Assembly (NCBI RefSeq): GCF_000002075.1
Contig: NW_004797391.1
Coordinates: 1,351,643-1,415,642, forward strand
DNA: 64,000 nucleotides
Origin: Aplysia californica
Lineage: Eukaryota; Mollusca; Gastropoda; Aplysiida; Aplysiidae
Direction: 5' to 3'
This document shows positions 37,477 to 49,400 of this stretch, one piece after another. Below the pieces are notes generated by a model. It was not told where the DNA came from and ran no database searches. It worked only from the letters and a program-made list of their open reading frames with translations. How positions within the stretch are numbered: the stretch's first letter is position 1; the number at the start of each line of letters is the position of its first letter. The position numbers and the translations under genes were made by a program.

Positions 37477-40400
37477 ATGTGTGTGTGTGTTTGCCATGTT
37501 AACAATGCATATATATGTATTTACCATGCAACAGCAAATTCCTCATTGAGGAGATCAATAAATTGTTATCTAATCGTATCTTAATGAGGTCCGGGGGGGC
37601 CGGGGGGGGGGGGGGGGGGGGGAGGTGGGGTCCTTAGGCAAAACACACACTTTTGTTGTTGCTACTTCAGGGTGTGGCTCAACTTTTAAAATAAGATCTG
37701 CACATGACATACACATTCCCGGCTCTTCTCTTCCCTCGATCGATGAAAATGTTTCCCCTGACAGTAACAAAAACCCAAAACAAACAACAACAACAACAAA
37801 AAAAACACAAGCAAAAAAAACTTCAGTAGAATGCTCATCAACGTTATTCTTATTCTCCGTTGTGCGCTCACCTCTGCTTCAGCCAGGGCCTTGATAGTCC
37901 GCCGACGACCAGGGATGTTCAACAGATTCTTGAGCTTACTGCCTGCCCTCACCACATCCACCTGCATGGGGGGCATGAGAACTCGCACATAGAACTCTTC
38001 CGCCTTTGTCACCTCGGCTGAACTCGCAGAAGGCGACTTATCGCCAGCCAGCCCCGCCAAACTCGCACTGGCAAATTCACCCGCTTGCGCCCTCGACCAA
38101 AGAGAAGGGGTATTTTCCTCTCCTGGTCCCTCCGAAGGTTGGCCTCTCCGCTTCTTGAAAGGAGGAGTTTTTTGCTCACTGACCGCCTGAGGCTGGCAGG
38201 ATGTAAGAAAAAAGACCAGACAGTTCTTGTTAACAAGAGCAGATGCCTTCAGTAGTTGTATCCCCCTACCTATAGTCAATGAGTGAACAAGTTCTCAATG
38301 AGTGAACAAGTCCTCAATGAGTGAACAAGTTCTCAATGAGTGAACAAGTTCTCAATGAGTGAACAAGTTCTCAATGAGTGAACAAGTTCTCAATGAGTGA
38401 ACAAGTTCTCAATGAGTGAACAAGTTCTCAATGAGTGAACAAGTTCTCAATGAGTGAACAAGTTCTCATAGGGCTCCTGCCATGGACTCCCCACCAAATT
38501 CAAGGAGATTTCAAGGAGAAATTTCTAAAAATTCAAGGAGATTTCAAGGAGAAATTTTTAAAAATTCAAGGAGATTTCAAGGAGAAATTTTTTAAAATTC
38601 AAGGAGATTTGGGTAACAAATTCAATTAAAAATTTTTTGTTCAAGTCCGATTCGGTGAAATTCAAGGAGTTTTCAAAGAGGTTCCTTAAATTCAAGGAAT
38701 TGTCAAGGAGACTTTTCTTAGAATGCAAATTAAAGGAGTTTTAACAGACCCCTTGAATTCAAGGAAGCTGTAGGAACTCTGATCTCATTGTGATATGTTC
38801 AAGAAGCAATCCATCCCCCCCCTTCCACCCAATAAAGACAAAAAAATAATCATCAATGCGTTACCCAAAGATCATGATAATCTCTTCAGATGTACTCTAA
38901 AAAAAAGAGAAACTAAATGAATACTAACAAGCACTTCCTCAGCTGTCAACAGATACACAAAGGGAAATTTAAAACCAAACAAACCCAGTCAAACAGTGAA
39001 GAAAGAAATGAGACGTCTCACCACCGAGAAAATGTAGCGAGCTATCCGATCCGTTATCCGCTGCTGGGCCTCCTCTCTCAGCACGGACGTGAGCAGGTTG
39101 GTTGTTTCTTTCCTGGAGCAAAGTTTTAAAAGAAAAAAAAAGCAGGGGGGTGGGGCAAGAGAAGATACTTTAAAAACAGTCTTTGTTGCATGTTGGTCCA
39201 CCTGTCATGTCCTCTTTAATGTTGCCTTTTCTAAGGTGTTGAGTGGACAAGTGGTCCAAAAGGTATTTAGTTCAATATTTCAGAAAACTGGGTTTTCTTA
39301 AAACCAAAACTGTTTCTCAATTCCACAGGAAAACAGCAATCTGTGAAAACTTTGAAAGTTGAAACATTGATTCTACACACAAACAATGGGTAACAGTTAG
39401 ATGAATGAGTTAGTGATTGATTTGAATCTGGAGCCATCTCAAACTTTGAAGGCTTTTTTCTCAAAACCGGAGTGTGTGGACATACGACAGTTGTACTCTG
39501 GGCCGACGATACGAGCCTTGTGATGGCAAAGAGTTAAGCGTACCACTTTGTAGTAATATACCAGCTTCAGATCAACCGCTGATGGGATTTTACAAACACC
39601 TCCTTGGGCCAGCCCTTCTAGACTACTATCACAATCCCTGGGGGAGGTACAGCAAAGCTGCCTGTGGAGTCTATCTCAGATATTCCGTACATCGGTGAAA
39701 TCGACGATTTTTAAATACTCTTACAGCTGGGAGAGCTGTAAAAAGAACCAAATGCCACCCTGCAAAGCCTGACAAGAATCGTGCCCCTCTACCCTCTGAA
39801 CAAGAGTCTGATGTTGTACAGAAAGGGTGGTTGGCGGGTGCTCTGGTGTGGTTTGCTTCTTCTTTCCTATCAAACATCTATAGTCCTTATCTACCCTTCT
39901 TCTTTTTTACGTTTGTTACTCTCTTGTAACACCTCTAATCTTCTGGCGCTCATATGACCTTAAGCAGTTGCGAGCGCCGTAAAACCTCTACTAAATCTAA
40001 AGAAAGGGTAGGAAGTCCGGGAAGAAAATTACTACACACACACTGTCAAATTACGTCTAGCACTTACTGCTTCCCCCGTTTCCCTTTCGGCCGAGGGTTT
40101 CCAAGTCTTGACTCAGCCCCGGCACGTTCCAGCAAGTCCATTCCATCGGCTTCCTCTTCCTCCTTGCTCTCGGCAAGAGAGTTGGACAGTGCCAAAGCTA
40201 GCTGCGTGTCTTCCTCCAGTGACCTGAAATACACACAGTGACAAATACACAGAGTTGGCATCGACGGTGAGGGACATGCTCTCTCTCTCTCTCTCTCTTG
40301 CCTTTTTTTTAACTCCCAGTGGAGCACAGGCCATCAACAGCATTACTCCAGCGAAGCCTGTCCTGAGCATCCTTTTCTATCTGTTTCCATGATGTCCCCG

Positions 40401-43400
40401 CTTTTTCAATTTCTGTGAGGGACATGCTCTTTACAGCTAATTCATCTGGTGGCCTGTTCCCTGGTTTTTAAATTGCCCTCTCGGAGCACTGATATACTCA
40501 CTGATAATGACGTTTTGAGTTGAAACTTGTTGAACATTCAGGAAATTAGGATTATAAGGAAGAGAGTTTTTCAATACCTAATGCAAACATGCACAGAACA
40601 TAATACAAATGTCAACGACAATCCTCTTTCAATTAGGAATAAACAGTAAAACTCTTTATCAAGCGAAAACAAAAGTTCAATAAAAGAGCCTTCAAAAAAG
40701 AAATGTTAAAAATTTAAGTAAAAGAGCTCTAAAAAGAGGAGACCTTGAGTAAACATGCCAAAGAAAGCACAATTGAGTACACTTTACTTTTCTTCCAGGC
40801 CACCATTGACAAAAATAAAAGAGAGCGTCTATTCAGTGATGGAAAACTTTCAAACTCATACTCTTTCCTATGAAGCTGACTCCTCCAAGACACTGACAAA
40901 AATAAAAGAGAGCGTCTATTCAGTGATGGAAAACTTTCAAACTCATACTCTTTCCTATGAAGCTGACTCCTCCAAGACATTGACAAAAATAAAAGAGAGC
41001 GTCTATTCAGTGATGGAAAACTTTCAAACTCATACTCTTTCCTATGAAGCTGACTCCTCCAAGACACTGACAAAAATAAAAGAGAGCGTCTATTCAGTGA
41101 TGGAAAACTTTCAAACTCATACTCTTTCCTATGAAGCTGACTCCTCCAAGACATTGACAAAAATAAAAGAGAGCGTCTATTCAGTGATGGAAAACTTTCA
41201 AACTCATACTCTTTCCTATGAAGCTGACTCCTCCAAGACATTGACAAAAATAAAAGAGAGCGTCTATTCAGTGATGGAAAACTTTCAAACTCATACTCTT
41301 TCCTATGAAGCTGACTCCTCCAAGACATTGACAAAAATAAAAGAGAGTGTCTGTTCAGTGAGGGAAAACTTTCAAACTCATACTCTTTCCTATGAAACCG
41401 ACTCCTGCAAGACATATATTTTTAAAATCTACCTCACTCGTCAGTGAAACAAACATCTAGCAGCTAAAATTGCACCCCAGTCTAAAAGAGGCTCAGCAGC
41501 TTGTCAAGATGAATGTAAAAACATTATCATAATCCTCACACAGGTGGTATACCGTATAAGCATGTGACACCAGCCCACTGAAATCCAATGACAAGATTTC
41601 AAAACTGAAAAATTATTTTATTCACTTACGATTTCGGCACAGCTCTCGACGCAAGCCCCTTTTTTTTCTTCTTCTGCTTCGGGGGGCTGTGGGCAAAAAT
41701 TAAATTTTAAGAAACAAATCATGAGAGATCATAATTGGTCGGTGTTGGCGGTGATGGTGGTGTTGGGGCATTTACCTCATCAGATCTACAAGAAATGAAA
41801 TGTAGGAGCAAGAAGAGAGTATAGGGGCAAGAAGGTCTCAGTTCGCTTTGGGAGGGGGACTGTTTATGAGGTCAGACGTATGTGAAATCTTCAGGCTGAG
41901 AGTCATTGTCGGCCTCACCGAGGGGTTCTACTTTGCCCAGACTACTACTCACAAACATAAGCCTAAGTTGGGCCCTTGAAAACTTTCGGGTTTCTCCAGA
42001 AGGGACAAAGTTATTTTAAGACTTTGCCATCACTTGGCGCAATACAGCATCGGTGAGAAATTATCCGTTACGGTCACCAGGCACATTTACGCGCCAGGCC
42101 CGAGAAGTCTGTTGCAGTCACTCTCCTGGCTGGGTGACCAGACGGGGTATTTTGTACTCCTGGCTGGGTGACCACATGGGGTATTTTGTACTGCTAGCTG
42201 GGTGACCACATGGGGTATTTTGTACTGCTGGCTGGGTGACCACATGGGGTATTTTGTACTGCTGGTTGTGTGACCACATGGGGTATTTTGTACTGCTGGC
42301 TGTGTGACCAGATGGGGTATTTTGTACTGCTGGCTGTGTGACTAGACGGGGTAATTAGTACTGCTGGCTGGGTGACCAGATGGGGTATTTTGTACTGCTG
42401 GCTGTGTGACTGCAAAGCGTTAACAAAATTACTTTATTATTATTCGACATATCTCCCCAACACATAGATACCTCCTGCAGGGAGACGAAAAAACATTTTG
42501 TGTCGTGTGCGAAGCTGACCTCACCCACTGGCATGTCCTTACAGAATATTCAGACTTTGGAGAGACCTGAAAGAAATATTTTAAATGCAGTAATTTGGAA
42601 AATTAATTCTCCATCATCGATCCTCGTAAAATTCTCTACTTTGTGAAAACTATTGGTACTTTTTTTCAAATGTATAAAACGACAGATTAAACCATTGAAT
42701 TTTTACCATAAATCTATAACTTCAACACGAAGTAAAACTAGGGCTGTGCTGTGAGGTAACATGAAAACAGCCATCTTGAGTCCTGTGCCCTCATATATAT
42801 CATGACCGTATGCCGTTGCCAGAGCCGTGTAAAACTCTTGCGAAACTGAACACAAACTCACCCATGGAAACGGAAGAACAAACAAACTCACAAGAAATCT
42901 TGGGGCAGAAGTCCGTTGTCCAGCTTGTCACGGTACTCCTCCGCCTGCTGCTCCAGCACCGTCCTGACCCGGCCCACCGGCATCTCCTTGGAGCTGGCAC
43001 ATCTCTTCAGGTGACCTTTACGACCCTGTTTAGAGCAGTTTTAGTAAGTGTTTTACAGCACTTGCAACACAATGTAAGTGCAAATATAAGTGCAAATATA
43101 AGTGCCGAAAATTAGAAGTGTTACAAGAGAGTAACGAACAAAATAAAGAAGGAGGGAAGATAAAGACGATAGCCATTTGATAGGAAAGAAGAAGCAAACC
43201 ACACCAGAGCACCCGCCAACCACCCTGTCAAGACATACAGTCTTTGTTAGCAGGGATGCCACTGCCACTTTATACGAAAATATCTGAAAATTTACAAAGT
43301 TGCATTTGCAAACAAAAAGACAGTCCATAGACACAAAGTAAGGTGGCATCAAACAGAAAACATACACTGAGAAAAACAACCGTTCTTCTTCCTTCGCTTT

Positions 43401-46400
43401 TGGCTGTTTTGTTTAAGCAGAGGTTTTTATGGTGCTCGCAACTGCATAAGGTCATATGAGCGCCAAGGGGTGGATGTCAACAGAGAATTCCAAACGGGGA
43501 ATCAGGTCTACTCTGCTCACCTCTCTAGCCGAAACGGTATAAAGTCTGCTTTGCCTATCAAGGCACCCTGGAAATAGCAGCTCACAAGAGAGTGACAAAT
43601 ATACAAAAGAAGTAGAGGAAAAAATGACGATAGTAGAGATGAGGAAAGAAAAAGCAGCAGTCCCTCTTAATGTTGTTCCGGCACAGTATGAGCATGACAT
43701 TGATAAATCTGCCCATTTACAATTCTACTGTGAATAAGAACATGTTAGTATCCCCCTTTTGGAAATGGCCTAAAGATATTTCAGTCAGTAGCACTGCCCT
43801 TGGGGGGTGGTGGAGGTTCAGGGGGAGAGGTGGGGAGGTTTGACGGTTAGGGGAAGTGAGAGTTCAGAGGGAGGGTGGACCGTAGTTTGGGAAGTAAGGA
43901 AGGGTGGGGGGTGGGTGGGAAAGTATAATAAGTGGGAGGGCTTGTCGACGCTCCTTTCTTTAATGCAAGACGAAAGCTCTTTCCAAATTCAGCTCTCCTC
44001 CCTCTGTTTCAGTGTAATGACTGTACTAGATCTAGTGTTCCCTTGGTGTTTTGAGGGCGAGTGATGGTCGACCTTGTGTGGGTTGGTGGTAGGCTGGCTA
44101 TCTGTTGGAAAAAAAGTCTGTACAGAATGTTACGTTGGGTTTTTTTGTCACAGTGTTTCCCCCATTATGATCGCACTCAGATCACGGGGCCCTCGTGGCC
44201 TAGAGGTTAAGGTGTTGGTCTCTCATTCAAAGGTCCAGGGTTCGAATACGGGTAGCGACCGAAAAATTTTCTTCTCTAAAATTGTCTCCTTTCACCTCAT
44301 TTCCTGCTCTCTAGCAATGTTCTGTTGTCAGCTTTTATTTCCACTTTCTGCCCTCACCCCCTCACCTCCTTTGCCCCCTCCTCTGGGCTCCTGACTCTTT
44401 CTGCAGCCTTTCTACTGTTACTCCTTGGCTCCTCCTTACTGCTGTCTTTCTGCCACACCCCTGATCTTCTGGTAGGAAAGATCTACACGTAGCCTTCTCG
44501 GANNNNNNNNNNNNNNNNNNNNNNNNNNNNNNNNNNNNNNNNNNNNNNNNNNNNNNNNNNNNNNNNNNNNNNNNNNNNNNNNNNNNNNNNNNNNNNNNNN
44601 NNTTTATGAGGTCAGACGTATGTGAAATCTTCAGGCTGAGAGTCATTGTCGGCCTCACCCGAGGGGTTCTACTTTGCCCAGACTACTACTCACAAACATA
44701 AGCCTAAGTTGGGCCCTTGAAAACTTTCGGGTTTCTCCAGAAGGGACAAAGTTATTTTAAGACTTTGCCATCACTTGGCGCAATACAGCATCGGTGAGAA
44801 ATTATCCGTTACGGTCACCAGGCACATTTACGCGCCAGGCCCGAGAAGTCTGTTGCAGTCACTCTCCTGGCTGGGTGACCAGACGGGGTATTTTGTACTC
44901 CTGGCTGGGTGACCACATGGGGTATTTTGTACTGCTGGCTGGGTGACCACATGGGGTATTTTGTACTGCTGGCTGTGTGACCAGATGGGGTATTTTGTAC
45001 TGCTGGCTGTGTGACTGCAAAGCGTTAACAAAATTACGTTATTATTATTCGACATATCTCCCCAACACATAGATACCTCCTGCAGGGAGACGAAAAAACA
45101 TTTTGTGTCGTGTGCGAAGCTGACCTCACCCACTGGCATGTCCTTACAGAATATTCAGACTTTGGAGAGACCTGAAAGAAATATTTTAAATGCAGTAATT
45201 TGGAAAATTAATTCTCCATCATCGATCCTCGTAAAATTCTCTACTTTGTGAAAACTATTGGTACTTTTTTTCAAATGTATAAAACGACAGATTAAACCAT
45301 TGAATTTTTACCATAAATCTATAACTTCAACACGAAGTAAAACTAGGGCTGTGCTGTGAGGTAACATGAAAACAGCCATCTTGAGTCCTGTGCCCTCATA
45401 TATATCATGACCGTATGCCGTTGCCAGAGCCGTGTAAAACTCTTGCGAAACTGAACACAAACTCACCCATGGAAACGGAAGAACAAACAAACTCACAAGA
45501 AATCTTGGGGCAGAAGTCCGTTGTCCAGCTTGTCACGGTACTCCTCCGCCTGCTGCTCCAGCACCGTCCTGACCCGGCCCACCGGCATCTCCTTGGAGCT
45601 GGCACATCTCTTCAGGTGACCTTTACGACCCTGTTTAGAGCAGTTTTAGTAAGTGTTTTACAGCACTTGCAACACAATGTAAGTGCAAATATAAGTGCAA
45701 ATATAAGTGCCGAAAATTAGAAGTGTTACAAGAGAGTAACGAACAAAATAAAGAAGGAGGGAAGATAAAGACGATAGCCATTTGATAGGAAAGAAGAAGC
45801 AAACCACACCAGAGCACCCGCCAACCACCCTGTCAAGACATACAGTCTTTGTTAGCAGGGATGCCACTGCCACTTTATACGAAAATATCTGAAAATTTAC
45901 AAAGTTGCATTTGCAAACAAAAAGACAGTCCATAGACACAAAGTAAGGTGGCATCAAACAGAAAACATACACTGAGAAAAACAACCTTTCTTCTTCCTTC
46001 GCTTTTGGCTGTTTTGTTTAAGCAGAGGTTTTTATGGTGCTCGCAACTGCATAAGGTCATATGAGCGCCAAGGGGTGGATGTCAACAGAGAATTCCAAAC
46101 GGGGAATCAGGTCTACTCTGCTCACCTCTCTAGCCGAAACGGTATAAAGTCTGCTTTGCCTATCAAGGCACCCTGGAAATAGCAGCTCACAAGAGAGTGA
46201 CAAATATACTAAAGAAGTAGAGGAAAAAATGACGATAGTAGAGATGAGGAAAGAAAAAGCAGCAGTCCCTCTTAATGTTGTTCCGGCACAGTATGAGCAT
46301 GACATTGATAAATCTGCCCATTTACAATTCTACTGTGAATAAGAACATGTTAGTATCCCCCTTTTGGAAATGGCCTAAAGATATTTCAGTCAGTAGCACT

Positions 46401-49400
46401 GCCCTTGGGGGGTGGGGGGGGGGCTGTTGGTGTGCAGTGGGGGGTCTATTCATTACCTACAACCCGTGCGCCAACCGACTGGGGGGTGGGGGTGGGGGGG
46501 TGCGCACCGTGGGGTCAGCAACTGACCTACATGTTATGACCCTGTTGCCCTCTACAGCCACTCAGGCCATACAAGCAGGCCACTCACCTTCTCGGACTTG
46601 AACCTCTGACCACACAAAGGACACGGCAGGACCGCATCCCGGGCAGCTTCCAGGTGCTCCTGGAGCTCTGAAGCTTCAGGGGCTCCGTCGTCAGTTCCCT
46701 ACAACACCAAGTTACAAAGTCAGTACAGTGCAAAACCATGTTAAAAAGTCAGTATTGTACAAAACCACGTTAAAGAAAAGTCAGTTCTCTACAAAACCAA
46801 GTTAAAAAGTCAGTTCCCTTCAAAACTACGTTTAAAAAGTCAGTTCTCTACAAAACTACGTTAAAAAGTCAGTTCCCTACAAAACTACGTTTAAAAAGTC
46901 AGTTCTCTACAAAACTACGTTAAAAAGTCAGTTCCCTACAAAACTACGTTAAAAAGTCAGTTCCCTACAAAACTACGTTTAAAAAGTCAGTTCTCTACAG
47001 AACCAAGTTATAAAGTCAGTACAGTACAAAATCACGTTAAAATTTTACCGCGGCTTCAGCATTCTAAACTGGGGCGGTACTTGAGGGTTTTTCATTATAT
47101 GAGCCTGTGGTACTGCAAGCGTTGAGGCCAAAAGATGGGGAAACAACCACAGTTTTATTTCTCTCTCAGACCAGCGATTTCAATGTCAGAGGAAGGAAAA
47201 TGCGCATTCCCGAAAAAAACAACAACCCTGAATTGTAAGCATGAAGGATAGTTCACATCAAATCAAATATTAATAGAATATTGGGCACACAAACTGAAAT
47301 AATGAAATAGGAAAAGCATCGAGTAATTCTTTTTTCAGGAAAGCGCATTTTCTTTCCCCTGACGTGAAAATCACATAACGGATTTTGTAAGAGGCAAAAA
47401 TGATAGGGACAGAAGGACCAAATAGAAAGCGAAACTTCATGATTCTTTTTATTCAGTGATATAATAAGACCATCCTGTTTTTAAAATAAGGTTTAGTTAG
47501 TGATGCAACAGAAATTCTATAAGAAAACCCTTTTTTAAAAAAATAAGTAGAATTATTTTAAAAACCTAAGTGATTTATAAAAACCTTGAGTCAAAATGGA
47601 CACACCCCAATAAAACAACACTTACAACTGCCGCAAAAGGCAGAGAACAAAAATTACTTTACTTTTATCCGCCACTTATACCCTTTTAGGTGTCGCGGGA
47701 AGAAAGAGACGTACGTTTCTCTGTTGCCAGCCGGAGAGCTTCTTGAGTCAGGGGGATGCCGTGGGTGGTTAATGTTTCCCTGACTCCATCTATCCAGGTC
47801 TTTCTCGGTCGCCCTCTAGCGAGCACAAAAATAAAAAAATAAAAGAGACGGAAAAACTCACTTTCTCCGCGCACTTGGTCATGTGATCCAGCTGTAGTTG
47901 GGAGCTCAAGAGAGTAAGATCCCTGCGGCAAAGCTTGCACTGGACTCTATCTGCATCGGGAACTTGTGCAGCTGCTGGTGAGACAGACAGTATGCGTAAG
48001 GTCGTTATGAAACCAGGGCGCTCGCCAAAATAATGAAAATGAAGAAAACCGTTGGGTAATTTTAATTGAATTTTTCTTTACTAAAAAAAAATAAATTCAG
48101 GGGGGGGGGGGGGAGGAGGGGTTAATACCTTTTATTTTATGTCTATTTAAAAACAAATTTTTTAAGTGGATCTTACTGAGGAATTTGATCAAAGGCACAA
48201 AAAAGATAAGTTTCCAGTTTCCAAGCACACTCAAGCTTTAGAAAGCACCAAACGTTTGCTGCCATTTTCTCGTTTATCTTACTTCTGACAACAGGCGACC
48301 CCCATCTCCTCCAAATGCAAATATCTCAACTTCTATTCAAGATAAATGGATATTTTTTTCAAAGCAAGACAAATAAACAAGCTGTACTGTAAGGTGATAT
48401 CAATAACTCTAACTTTAAATGCTCACAAACTGATGTGTCGGTAGCCTAGAGGTTAGCTAGGCTACCGGACTCGTAATCGTGAGATTGCGGGTTCGGGGGT
48501 TCGAGCCTAAGCTTGGTCCGACGTCGTGTCCTTGGGAAAGACACTTTACTGACTGATCATGTATGGACCTGCCCGATATTCAAGGAGGTAAGAGTATTAC
48601 TCAGACAACTAGTAATTTCATGGGTCTCAACCCAGAATTAAAAAAAGGAGGAACTTTCCGCGTGATCGCGTCAGAAAACCATTTTCGTGAGACACCCATT
48701 GTTATTATCATGGGTCTCAACTCAGAATTCTAAAAAAGGAGGAACTTTCCGGGTGATCGCCACAGATGCCCATTTTGGCGAGACACCCATTATTAGTCTA
48801 CTGTTGAACCCAAAAATGCTGAAATAAAAACCATCAATTTATCAAAGCAAGGTTATTTCACACCAATTTGAGGGTTTGGGAGATAATTTCAAGTAAGAGT
48901 CACGTACTAAATATTTACAATCTTGATTACGTACAGAAAGAGGTGGCGCCTGGGGTCTTGTGCGACTTATTTATATTTTCCCTTCATCATATTTGCCTGT
49001 ATATATAAACTATATAAAAAGAAATATTGTTTTGAGCCTAGAACCAGAATATCGACTGTCATGATTCATATCATATATATATAAAAAAGGCCTATATATA
49101 CATATATATATAATAAACGTGAAAGACAAAAATTAATGCTCAAACTCAAAGTAGAGTAGAATAGCCCAAGTAGACCTATTCAGTGTGAGAGGTGTAAGAA
49201 CTGTGGGAGGGCAAGATGCAGTGATACTGAAAATCTGCGAATCTTGAACAGAAAGCTAAAATATAGAGATCTAATTTACTGTCACCAATCCAATGAAACG
49301 CGAACACTTAGGCCCCTAAGTTCCATAACACGCTTACAAGTTATGACGGTTCCCGATTTCACACAAGGCCTGCACCAACGCACACTTTACTTTCCAGAGA

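Larger units (their letters stand above)
41862..43807. other. Left copy of a gap-flanking duplication
   Basis: Near-identical to 44603-46412. Differences are a few substitutions, minisatellite copy number (34-bp unit, 8 here against 5) and homopolymers. The copies diverge after the G-run at 43801-43807. Probably alternative haplotype sequence placed twice around the N gap. Confidence 0.85.
44603..46412. other. Right copy of the gap-flanking duplication
   Basis: See 41862-43807. This copy is contiguous with SLX4 exon 3, so its exon 4 was used in the gene model. Confidence 0.85.

Noticed and set aside
40729-41447. Frames of about 230 codons on both strands with a 29-residue repeat
   Set aside because: Product of the 87-bp minisatellite, whose unit length is a multiple of three; it lies in an SLX4 intron.
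42480-42580. Possible extra SLX4 exon (MPVGEVSFAHDT frame)
   Set aside because: Exon 4 joins exon 5 directly in phase; the frame has no homology to SLX4 and runs into the minisatellite.
44190-44280. tRNA gene
   Set aside because: A and B boxes are present but the cloverleaf is degenerate and continues into a SINE body; likewise at 11940-12042, 32580-32668 and 48430-48510.
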